DNA of 64,000 nucleotides from assembly GCF_019249295.1 (NCBI RefSeq), contig NZ_JAESDH010000013.1:1-64000 (forward strand), written 5' to 3'. Under the pieces are notes generated by a model, which saw only the letters and a list, made by a program, of their open reading frames with translations, was not told where the DNA came from and made no database searches. Shown one piece after another: positions 1 through 7,137 of this stretch (its first letter is position 1; each line of letters opens with the position of its first letter). Origin of the DNA: Alteromonas antoniana (GTDB taxonomy: Bacteria > Pseudomonadota > Gammaproteobacteria > Enterobacterales > Alteromonadaceae). Position numbers and translations under genes: made by a program.

Positions 1-542
1 TTCGTTTGGTCATAGACACTCCTTCTAGGCCCATTATGCCTTCTTATGGCTGTGTCCGTAAAATCTGGGTAGAACCCGAGTGCTTCCCATGATGCTTTGA
101 AGCCAATGTGGCGAGGGTTGTCGTATAAGCCTGCTTGCTCGCCCTCAACGGTAATCTGTTTAAACTCTTCATAGTACTTATAATCAGGCAGTACCATGGT
201 TTCTTTGCGGTGAAGAATAGGAGGGTTGTCATAATTAGTGTAGTTAGTCACTTTATGGCTCAGTTTTGCCAAATCGACTGTAACGCTCTGCTCTAGAGCA
301 GGATAAGACTCTCCATCGAAAGTAGGGTAGCTCAGTAAGCTTAGAGAAAACTCCTTTCTGGATAGTTTGACAATGTTCCAGCTTTCTCTTGGAACTTTTA
401 ATGCTTTGCTAACTGCAAGAATAACGGAGCTGAGTTTCTCAGGAATACTGATTAAAGTGCTTTCATGAAGATACTTTGCGTCGGGTAACTTCTTACCTAC
501 GTTAACCTCATCCACTAACTCTTTAAATAGCTCAGCATTCAT
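1..542 (-). CDS. DNA phosphorothioation-associated putative methyltransferase-like protein (N-terminal part, runs off left edge)
   Basis: The frame is open from an ATG at 542 to the window edge, giving about 180 residues with no stop. The start overlaps the stop of the upstream gene as ATGA, which indicates translational coupling. The N-terminus has GKKLPDAKYLHESTL, then WNIVKLS, SLLSYP, VDLAKL, and near residue 110 the string NPPILHRKET, followed by GLYDNPRHIGFKASWEALGF. From memory this block order is that of the family called DNA phosphorothioation-associated putative methyltransferase (TIGR04096 type), whose methyltransferase region would lie further left, outside the window. The family occurs next to dnd clusters and also in other defence islands. 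The biochemical activity is not established to my knowledge. Composition is AT-rich like the next three genes. No dnd genes are visible here, so the link to phosphorothioation is family-level only. Confidence 0.7.
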   Translation of the reverse strand, partial: MNAELFKELVDEVNVGKKLPDAKYLHESTLISIPEKLSSVILAVSKALKVPRESWNIVKLSRKEFSLSLLSYPTFDGESYPALEQSVTVDLAKLSHKVTNYTNYDNPPILHRKETMVLPDYKYYEEFKQITVEGEQAGLYDNPRHIGFKASWEALGFYPDFTDTAIRRHNGPRRSVYDQT

Positions 543-1228
543 ATTAAGTTTTCCGCTAGTTCTATCGCGTCGTCACCAAAGGCTTTCTGACCAGGATATC
601 GCCTTCCTTTGCTACTCACCCCCATTATTTGGAGATGTTTAGCTGGGTTTTCAGGGTGGATGCTTACATGGATAGGGCGATCATTGCCGTAATAGTAAAG
701 CCTATCAAATTCTAAGTTAGCCACAATGAATCGAGTGATATCTGCACTTGAAAACTCATTGACTTGAAAGTCACAGGCAGCACCACCTCTCTCACAAATC
801 ATGACCCCTCGGCTATTTCTCTCAAAGCCTGAGTGCTGATCTATATTTGGAGCAATTCCTTTTGAAGCATGCTTGGAAACGAACATTTTAAGTTTATGCG
901 AGGTAAAGCCATAAGTAATTAAGGGAGTTGAAAAAGCACGCTCTATTGGAAGCAAAATTTTTTCGACAAATAGCTCTAGTGCACGTTTTGTACTTTCTTG
1001 CTGTGGAAGGTTTTCAATATCAGAATCGTGTTTGGACCGATGCCAGCCTAAAAGCTGCTCTCCTAGGGGGTGTTGAAGCAGAGAAAGCTCACATGGTAAT
1101 TCGTAAAGAAAAGCATTGCCTTGCTTGATAAAACTTAGCTCACCATTCGTCCTTCGATGCATGAGCTCGCAATCGCTGACTTTTAGGATATTTTTAATTT
1201 CTTTTGATGTTAAAAGAGTTGCGGGCAT
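539..1228 (-). CDS. Peptidase M15-like (Hedgehog/DD-peptidase fold) domain protein
   Basis: This gene codes for about 229 residues and overlaps the downstream methyltransferase-like gene by 4 bp, so the two are almost certainly co-translated. ATG at 1228 was preferred to the TTG just before it. The C-terminal half carries a pattern reminiscent of peptidase M15: HSGFERNSRG, then GGAACDF (compare the zinc-ligand block GxAxDF) and later RPIHVSIHP (compare the last ligand block, often WxHVS). No signal peptide or membrane segment is visible, so a cytoplasmic role is implied, and in phage and defence contexts this fold is not always peptidoglycan-directed. The N-terminal segment SKEIKNILKVSDCELMHRR could be a small helix-turn-helix. 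The assignment rests on motif resemblance only; the coupled methyltransferase-like gene suggests a two-gene functional unit. Confidence 0.45.
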   Translation of the reverse strand: MPATLLTSKEIKNILKVSDCELMHRRTNGELSFIKQGNAFLYELPCELSLLQHPLGEQLLGWHRSKHDSDIENLPQQESTKRALELFVEKILLPIERAFSTPLITYGFTSHKLKMFVSKHASKGIAPNIDQHSGFERNSRGVMICERGGAACDFQVNEFSSADITRFIVANLEFDRLYYYGNDRPIHVSIHPENPAKHLQIMGVSSKGRRYPGQKAFGDDAIELAENLI

Positions 1229-1362
1229 CAATTTGTAGGCTCACGAATTTATTGTAATCGTAAAGCCTCTATTGTTGATTATCAAAATGTATTCTGTAAC
1301 CACATATCGCTTTGCTTAATAAAGTGGGATCAACTTTCTAACTTAAAAAGCTTATCGCTACA

Positions 1363-2166
1363 CTAGTCAGGTACTAGCGAGAGGAAGCTGTCGCAATACG
1401 TTTTAAGAGTTTGGTAGCTGCTGAGCTCGAAAGCGGTATCTAATGTTTCCTGAGTAGCTTCTGAAAAAATGAGCGCACAGCTGTTTATACTGGTGCGGTC
1501 GGCTTCTGCTTTAGCATAGAACTGTTTTTGTTTTGCAGTAAACATAGACTTTATAAGAACCGTATTGAGCACGAAAACTCGCTGGTTGGAATGGTATGTT
1601 GCAATGATCACAAAGTTTGGCGTAATGATATGGTAGGTGAGTCTTCCTTTCTTAAGATAATTCCCCTCTATAGCTTCAAAATACTTTAGCCCAAATATCG
1701 CTTCACAAATAACATTTTTACAAAACCGCTGCTGTTCGACAGGTAGGCGTTGTAGTAGCCGCTGTAAAAAGTGTGAGTGTAATGTGACATTATTAAAATA
1801 AATATCCATGCCCCGTTTTAGTTCTTTTTTGCTCGCAAAGGAGCGAGTGCTTAGATGGTATATATGTATTGGGTATAGGTCGCCAATTGAATCTAAACTG
1901 AAGGAATTATGTGACGTGCCTATTAATATCATCTTTTTATGCCATGAGCTCCTGCTATTTTTTACAGTTTCACTTAGGCTAAATGGACTATAACTAGAAG
2001 CCCAATCGTTGAAGAAAGATATAATTTTCTTTTTACCAACGATGCCTTTTGACCTTGGGCCTTCAGTTACATCTAGCCATTGCTTTTTAAGTAACTCGTT
2101 TTTGACTATTGAGCTGCGCAGGCTCCCTTTAACCTGCGCTTTAGCTATTGATTCATGCATATACAT
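1363..2166 (-). CDS. Hypothetical island protein
   Basis: This is an uninterrupted frame of about 267 residues, AT-rich, starting 15 bp downstream of the stop of the preceding 285-residue gene on the same strand, so the two probably form one transcript. GTG at 2169 or ATG at 2166 could start it; the ATG is used here. I do not recognise the family. Residues 120-240 alternate basic and aromatic strands (LTYHIITPNFVIIATYHS, VFVLNTVLIKS), a pattern of a mixed alpha/beta domain. There is no signal peptide or transmembrane helix. Its place beside a methyltransferase-like gene and in a compositionally distinct block suggests an accessory or defence role, which is inference from context only. Confidence 0.6.
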   Translation of the reverse strand: MYMHESIAKAQVKGSLRSSIVKNELLKKQWLDVTEGPRSKGIVGKKKIISFFNDWASSYSPFSLSETVKNSRSSWHKKMILIGTSHNSFSLDSIGDLYPIHIYHLSTRSFASKKELKRGMDIYFNNVTLHSHFLQRLLQRLPVEQQRFCKNVICEAIFGLKYFEAIEGNYLKKGRLTYHIITPNFVIIATYHSNQRVFVLNTVLIKSMFTAKQKQFYAKAEADRTSINSCALIFSEATQETLDTAFELSSYQTLKTYCDSFLSLVPD

Positions 2167-2181
2167 CACCCGTGTGCTTTA

Positions 2182-3039
2182 TTAAATAACTTCGCTACGT
2201 TTAACTCTGCGCCACTCTACGGCGCTAACAAGGCCGTAATTTCCAACGCTGTTAGGCCGACGCCATTTCGCATGAGGCATGGATGTCAGGTAATGTAGTG
2301 CTTCTTCGAACGAATGAACTTTTATCTCGTCGCCTTTTTCTCCAATCGTATAGCCCCCCCTTTTGTATTCACACATTGAACTAAACATTGTACCGTCCGT
2401 CGCAACAGGGACATTTACATATTCATTATGCAAACCAGACATGCCCGATAGGTTTTTTGTAGGTTTGTAGTCCTTTCTGGACTTTAACCACTCCTGACAA
2501 AACGCTACATCTACAAGTTGATTCCCACTTTCAGATTTATAAACTTTACCTTTGGGGGCGCTTAGTAAGTCGTTTCGAACCGACCTTGGGGCCATATTAG
2601 CCAATGCTGCTAATTCGTTAATTGTTAAATCTAAACCCGCGATATTCTCGAAATGATCGAATTGCTCAGGCAAATCATATATTTTTCCCAATGGTAGATT
2701 GTCATACAGACACAGCTTAATTCTTCCATTCAAAGCTTCATCAAGTAGAGAACAAAGCGCCTCACCTTCAAAGGACGCGGTAAGCCGCTCCATCTTGGCG
2801 AGCATGGCGATATCCTCGAGATCTGAAGGGAGCATTTCACCTTCTAGAATTTTGCCCTTTACCCCCAACTCAAAAAGTCGTTCAAACAACCTTATCAACC
2901 CATCAGTACCGACTTCAGAACTAGTGAGGCTCTCGAAGGTATCTCCTGAGTATTCGTTAAGAAACTTCAAAATGAAGTCCATGTACTGATTAGCTGTCTC
3001 AACAAATAGGGTGTTATTTATAGATTCATGCTTTAACAT
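2182..3039 (-). CDS. Hypothetical protein with central helix-turn-helix
   Basis: This codes for 285 residues and is the first gene of the leftward AT-rich block, so it is nearest the likely promoter in the 3040-3300 gap. The N-terminal 120 residues are acidic and helical without recognisable motifs. Around residues 135-160 the string LTINELAALANMAPRSVRNDL reads as a helix-turn-helix of the kind found in excisionases and small regulators, followed by a basic SRKDYKPTKN stretch. The C-terminus (SFEEALHYLTSMPHAKWRRPN) could be a second small domain. A regulatory role for the island is plausible because of the helix-turn-helix and the promoter-proximal position, but no family was recognised. Confidence 0.6.
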   Translation of the reverse strand: MLKHESINNTLFVETANQYMDFILKFLNEYSGDTFESLTSSEVGTDGLIRLFERLFELGVKGKILEGEMLPSDLEDIAMLAKMERLTASFEGEALCSLLDEALNGRIKLCLYDNLPLGKIYDLPEQFDHFENIAGLDLTINELAALANMAPRSVRNDLLSAPKGKVYKSESGNQLVDVAFCQEWLKSRKDYKPTKNLSGMSGLHNEYVNVPVATDGTMFSSMCEYKRGGYTIGEKGDEIKVHSFEEALHYLTSMPHAKWRRPNSVGNYGLVSAVEWRRVKRSEVI

Positions 3040-3304
3040 TTTATTCCCATGTATGTTTTATGATTGACATATTCAGGTTATGTTTTGAGTGTGAGGATGT
3101 CAACCTATTTATGTTTTTAATTGGCATGTTTGGGTTTGTTGGGGTTTTATTGTTTGGGAAGGACTTTTCTATCAAAAGCTTAGGTGTTGGGAGATTTTCA
3201 GAGACAAATAAATTTTAGAAACACCCCGTTACACCCAACAATTGACACCCTCCTCGGGGTTGGTTACTTTTCATTCTACACAACGAGGAGAGTGAAAAAA
3301 TAAC
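3040..3304. other. Intergenic junction between AT-rich island and core genome
   Basis: This gap separates the leftward AT-rich genes from a rightward gene of ordinary composition and must contain two divergent promoters. The part from 3040 to about 3200 is strongly AT-rich, with several TATGTTTT-like words; the part after about 3225 is mixed and carries the ribosome binding region of the next gene. No tRNA, integrase or clear direct repeat that could serve as an attachment site was found. Confidence 0.5.
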
Positions 3305-3856
3305 ATGTCCATTTCAATAAGTTTTGAGTTATCTGACAGCGACCTGGATCATTTCAGAGAAGTGATTAAGGCTGCCGCACAGAACGCCAGCAAGTACACC
3401 GAAGACGAAATTCTCACCAAAGCCGCTGCCACGTGTAAGGAAATGGAGAATGCTGATTTGCCCTCCTTCGTGTCTGAACGTGTTGAGTCGCTGGAAGTGC
3501 TGATGGCCGCAGTGAAGGACGAAGAATGGCAGATGCCGGAAGAAGAACGGCAGGACATTCTGACGTCACTGGCGTATTTCGTCGACCCTGAAGACATGGT
3601 GCCAGACCATATTCCGGGTCTGGGTTACCTGGATGATGCCATCATGATTGAGCTGGTAATTCAGGACATGTCGCTGGATTTGTCTGCTTATCGTGAATTC
3701 TGCAGTTTCCGCAGCACGGAAGAAAAACGTCGCGGCGCAGAAGCCAGAGTGGATCGCGAAAGCTGGCTGGCAGGCACTCGCAGTCAAATTCGTTCCAGCA
3801 TGCGCAAAAAACGCCAGTCAGGCACCCGTCGCCGCGTGTTTGGCCGAATTATGTAA
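3305..3856 (+). CDS. DUF1232 (YkvA-type) protein
   Basis: This codes for 183 residues. The DUF1232 core is visible at about residues 92-114 as VDPEDMVPDHIPGLGYLDDA, matching the usual pattern of Asp-Pro/Ile-Pro-Asp, then a Gly-Leu-Gly-Tyr-Asp-Asp turn before a helix. The family is small and often described as membrane-associated, but this copy has a rather polar helix (IMIELVIQDMSLDL) after the core and a very basic C-terminal tail (RSSMRKKRQSGTRRR). The function of the family is not established. It is a single gene, divergent from the island and convergent with the antiporter operon that ends at 4085. The spacer between them carries a short inverted repeat near 3882-3904 without a clear U-tract. 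Confidence 0.8.
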   Translation: MSISISFELSDSDLDHFREVIKAAAQNASKYTEDEILTKAAATCKEMENADLPSFVSERVESLEVLMAAVKDEEWQMPEEERQDILTSLAYFVDPEDMVPDHIPGLGYLDDAIMIELVIQDMSLDLSAYREFCSFRSTEEKRRGAEARVDRESWLAGTRSQIRSSMRKKRQSGTRRRVFGRIM

Positions 3857-4084
3857 TACCGGCGGTATTTCACAGTTAACGCGCCAGGAGGGCTTTCTGG
3901 CGCTGTTATCCGCCATCTGAAATTGTTCGTAAGGCTCTCGGTAGTTATTTTCAGCAGCCGACAGCGTTTTGATAAGCGAACGCTCGAAAGGCGTATTCGC
4001 AAAACCATAAAATTGCAGGCACAACGTTCAGGTATCGAAGGGTTTTCGCGAAAGCCCTGACCGGTTTATCTGCTACCTTACCCT

Positions 4085-4480
4085 CTACTCTTGTCCGTAC
4101 TTTGTTGATTGCTCGCTGTCCTGATGCGGCGGCAGCTGTTCACGTGCCTGTTCTACGTGCTCTTTATTGCGCGTCCGGTCCATAGTCTTCACCTGATGAT
4201 GCATTGCCACCTTTGCCAGAATATGAGCGGTAACCGGTGCGGTTATCACCAGGAACACGGTGATAAGAATTTCTTTAATGGTGGCATAGCCCTGCAAATC
4301 GAACATATACACCATAGAGCCAGCCAGCACACCGCCCAGACCCAGGGTAGTGGCTTTGGTGGGGGCATGCAGGCGTACGTACAAATCTTTTAATCGCAGC
4401 AGGCCAAACGAGCCTACCAGGATAAACACTCCACCCAGAATGAGGAGTAGAGAAATAGTCAGTTCTGCTGCAAAACTCAT
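4085..4480 (-). CDS. mnhG: Mrp/Mnh cation:proton antiporter subunit G
   Basis: This is the last gene of the six-gene antiporter operon. The protein has about 131 residues with three hydrophobic segments. The family signature is present: LLILGGVFILVGSFGLLRLKDLYVRLHAPTKA at residues 10-41, where the RLKDLYVRLHAPTKATTLG block is typical of MnhG. A GTG at 4486 is also in frame, but an AGGAG sits only 5 bases before the ATG at 4480, so that ATG is chosen. The C-terminus is a hydrophilic charged tail rich in Gln and Glu. MnhG is a small integral membrane subunit required for assembly of the Mrp complex, which exports Na+ (or K+) in exchange for protons. Confidence 0.93.
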   Translation of the reverse strand: MSFAAELTISLLLILGGVFILVGSFGLLRLKDLYVRLHAPTKATTLGLGGVLAGSMVYMFDLQGYATIKEILITVFLVITAPVTAHILAKVAMHHQVKTMDRTRNKEHVEQAREQLPPHQDSEQSTKYGQE

Positions 4481-4488
4481 AAACACTC

Positions 4489-4758
4489 CTACTCGATGAT
4501 GTCGCCGCGAAGCAGATATTTGCCAAACGCGACACTACTGACAAACCCCAGCATGGCAATTAATAGCGCGGCCTCAAAGTACAGTCCGGTGCGGTTGTAA
4601 ATGCCGTACAGTAAAATTAAGGCGATGCTGTTGATATACATGGTATCCAGCGCCAGGATCCGGTCGACAATATGCGGGCCGAGAAACAGGCGCCACAGAT
4701 TCAGTATCAGGGCGAGACAGATCATGATGGCAACCGCGATTACAGTGATATCTAGCAT
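4489..4758 (-). CDS. mnhF: Mrp/Mnh cation:proton antiporter subunit F
   Basis: This codes for 89 residues with three predicted membrane helices. The block LFLGPHIVDRILALDTMYINSIALILLYG is the conserved MnhF region, with the invariant VDRILALDT turn that faces the neighbouring subunit. It starts inside the end of mnhE (7 bp overlap), so translation is coupled. The length is normal for the family. It is a structural subunit of the hetero-oligomeric Mrp complex in the inner membrane. Confidence 0.93.
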   Translation of the reverse strand: MLDITVIAVAIMICLALILNLWRLFLGPHIVDRILALDTMYINSIALILLYGIYNRTGLYFEAALLIAMLGFVSSVAFGKYLLRGDIIE

Positions 4759-5252
4759 GCGAAGATTTCCTTAATGCGCGCTTCATAACGCTGCTTGATG
4801 AAGTCTATGATCTCCTGCTCGTCGTCAGGCATGTTCAGAACGTGTACGTACAGCCATTTTTTATCAGACGATATTTCACAGCTTACCGTTCCGGGCGTCA
4901 TAGTCACCGTACTGGCCAGCACAGTGATAGGAAAAATATTGGGTAAATCCAGCGGCACCGCCACAAAGCCGGGCTTGATGTTGCGCATTGGGCCCACCAC
5001 CAGAAGGGCCACCTGCACATTCGCAACCAGAATGTCCTTGGCCACAATGGCGATATAGCTGATTACCTTCAGCGGGCGCTTAACCGGAGCTTCCGGCATT
5101 CGCAGCGGCTTACACAGCAGCGGGATGATAATGCCCAGTGCCGTTCCCAGCAGGATATGGCCCAGGCCTATCGAGGCGTTTAACGCCAGCCACACAATAA
5201 GCAGGGTGACACTGTGCAGCGGCAGAGGGAGTACTTTTGATACCATGCTCAT
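4752..5252 (-). CDS. mnhE: Mrp/Mnh cation:proton antiporter subunit E
   Basis: This codes for 166 residues: two hydrophobic helices at residues 15-50, followed by a cytoplasmic domain with the family blocks DILVANVQVALLVV and TPGTVSCEISSDKKWLYVHVLN, both characteristic of MnhE. The ATG overlaps the mnhD stop as ATGA. The order E-F-G after D is the standard Mrp gene order. Subunit E is needed for stable complex formation and transport. Confidence 0.94.
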   Translation of the reverse strand: MSMVSKVLPLPLHSVTLLIVWLALNASIGLGHILLGTALGIIIPLLCKPLRMPEAPVKRPLKVISYIAIVAKDILVANVQVALLVVGPMRNIKPGFVAVPLDLPNIFPITVLASTVTMTPGTVSCEISSDKKWLYVHVLNMPDDEQEIIDFIKQRYEARIKEIFAC

Positions 5253-6775
5253 TGTGCGCCCTCCCTGAGGTTCAGTGTCTCGATAAGATACGGCACGTTA
5301 TGCAGTTGCTCAGCGGCAGCTGTCGTGTACTGGATAACATAACCGCCCAGAAGCACCATGGCAGGGGAGGCAAGCAATAACAAGGCTGCCGCAGAAACCT
5401 GCCATTTCGATGCATCTTTAGAATCTGACGGATCGCTGTTTTCCGGATACCGCCAGAACAATGTGGTACCCGCTCTGGAGAGTGCGACGATGGTAATCAG
5501 GCTGGAAATCAGGATAAAGCCCCAAACCCAAAACTTTTCAGCGGCGCCGGTTGCCGACTGTAAAATCATCAGCTTGCCAAGGAACCCGGAGAAAGGTGGT
5601 AACCCGGCGATGCCCAGCGCGGCTACAAAAAACAGAATGCCAAACGCAGCCTGTTGTTTAACTTTGCGCGCTTTTACGAATCGATCTAGTGCTTTTCCGC
5701 GCTGTTCACCTATCATATCGGCAATTAAAAACAGTGACGCTGATATCAGTGTGCTGTGCACCAGGTAATATAGGCCAGCGGCTGTCGCCTCCGGGGTGCG
5801 CAAAGCAAAGGCAATTAACAGCGTGCCTACCGACACAATAATCAGATTGCTGTTTAACATGCGTAAATTTGGGCTGGCGAGTGCGCCTACCGAACCCGCC
5901 GCCACGGTGAGTATCGCAAATACCCAAACCCATGGCTCTGCCATGCCGGCTAAGTCACCGGCAGTATCACCGAAGATCACAGTGAATACGCGGAAAATAC
6001 AATACACGCCCACCTTGGTCATAATGGCGAAAAGGGCGGCTACCGGGGCGATGGCCGCTTCATAGGTTTGCGGCAGCCAGAAATGCAGCGGCAGCATGGC
6101 GGCTTTTAATCCAAACACAATCAGCAACAACGACCCGCCTACCTGGGCAATCACCGCCTGGCTGGGCTCTAATTCAGCAATGCGTAACGACATATCAGCC
6201 ATGTTCAGCGTGCCGGTGGTGGCATAAAGCGTACCCAGCGCAATCAGGAACAGGCTCGAGCCGATAAGGTTCAGAATCACGTAGTGTACGTTTGCCTGCG
6301 TTTTTTGTTTCCCGCCGCCGTGCACCATCAGCGCGTAGGAGGCGATAAGCAACACTTCGAAGAAAACGAACAGGTTGAACAAATCGTTTGTCAGAAATGC
6401 GCCGCTTATTCCCAGTAACTGAAACTGAATTAACGGGTGATAGTACTTACCTTCGCGGTCAGTGCCTGCGAAGGAGTACAGCGTAATGCCCAGCCCCAGG
6501 AAGCTGGTCAGTGTAATCAGCATGGAAGACAGTAAGTCGGCATACAGAATAATGCCGAACGGTGGTTGCCAGTTGCCAACCGCGTACACCAGTGCGCCGT
6601 TTTGACTTACCGTCGCCATTAGCCAGATACCGCAGGCTACCTGCATCAGGGTAAGAACCAGCGTGGCTACACGACGATACTGATAACGCTCTACGCCGAT
6701 AAATGGCGGCAGCAACATCAGCAAACCGCCCAACAGCGGTATTAAAATGGGCAGAATGGGTAAATGAAAACTCAT
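5249..6775 (-). CDS. mnhD: Mrp/Mnh cation:proton antiporter subunit D (proton-pumping-type subunit)
   Basis: This codes for 508 residues, about 14 membrane helices, homologous to complex I antiporter-like subunits. The key helix-5 glutamate is present in FVFFEVLLIASYAL, and the helix-7 block LPLHFWLPQTYEAAIAPVAALFAIMTKVGVY contains the conserved Lys. The start overlaps the mnhC stop as ATGA and its own stop overlaps the mnhE start, so the operon is tightly coupled. The subunit provides one of the ion/proton half-channels. Length and motifs are typical and nothing is missing. Confidence 0.95.
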   Translation of the reverse strand: MSFHLPILPILIPLLGGLLMLLPPFIGVERYQYRRVATLVLTLMQVACGIWLMATVSQNGALVYAVGNWQPPFGIILYADLLSSMLITLTSFLGLGITLYSFAGTDREGKYYHPLIQFQLLGISGAFLTNDLFNLFVFFEVLLIASYALMVHGGGKQKTQANVHYVILNLIGSSLFLIALGTLYATTGTLNMADMSLRIAELEPSQAVIAQVGGSLLLIVFGLKAAMLPLHFWLPQTYEAAIAPVAALFAIMTKVGVYCIFRVFTVIFGDTAGDLAGMAEPWVWVFAILTVAAGSVGALASPNLRMLNSNLIIVSVGTLLIAFALRTPEATAAGLYYLVHSTLISASLFLIADMIGEQRGKALDRFVKARKVKQQAAFGILFFVAALGIAGLPPFSGFLGKLMILQSATGAAEKFWVWGFILISSLITIVALSRAGTTLFWRYPENSDPSDSKDASKWQVSAAALLLLASPAMVLLGGYVIQYTTAAAEQLHNVPYLIETLNLREGAQ

Positions 6776-7137
6776 TGCTTACCTCTGGCAGCTTGAACTT
6801 TTTTCTCGGTGTCAGGGTGGTCACGGCCATCTACCAAATCGTTCCCGAGGTCGGCCCGGGCGCGCATCGACAAAATTACCACAAACGCAATCATGGCAAA
6901 GCCGATAACAATGGCCGTCAGTACCAGTGCCTGCGGCAGGGGGTCGGCATAGTTTTCAGTGGTGCCCAGAATAGCGGAACCTCTCAGACTTAAGCGACCG
7001 CTTGAGAATAAAAAGAGGTTCACTGCATAAGACAGCATGGTCAGCCCGACAACAACAGAGAAGGTGCGGCCGCGTAAGCACAGGAATACGCCGCAGAACG
7101 TGACAACGCCAACACATATTACGTATAAAGTTTCCAC
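6772..7137 (-). CDS. mnhC: Mrp/Mnh cation:proton antiporter subunit C
   Basis: This codes for 121 residues, the NuoK-like subunit with three membrane helices. The central glycine-rich block VVVGLTMLSYAVNLFLF and DPLPQALVLTAIVIGFAMIAFVV match MnhC. The start codon is GTG at 7137, overlapping the last base of the mnhAB stop codon. The hydrophilic C-terminus (DLVDGRDHPDTEKKVQ) is longer than that of NuoK, as usual for Mrp. It is part of the membrane arm core next to subunit D. Confidence 0.94.
   Translation of the reverse strand: METLYVICVGVVTFCGVFLCLRGRTFSVVVGLTMLSYAVNLFLFSSGRLSLRGSAILGTTENYADPLPQALVLTAIVIGFAMIAFVVILSMRARADLGNDLVDGRDHPDTEKKVQAARGKQ

Noticed and set aside
44-232. Short minus-strand frame at the left edge
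   Set aside because: It is out of frame with the well-supported partial methyltransferase-like gene covering 1-542.
3882-3904. Inverted repeat GCGCCAG/CTGGCGC after the DUF1232 gene
   Set aside because: No U-tract on either side, so it was not called a terminator.
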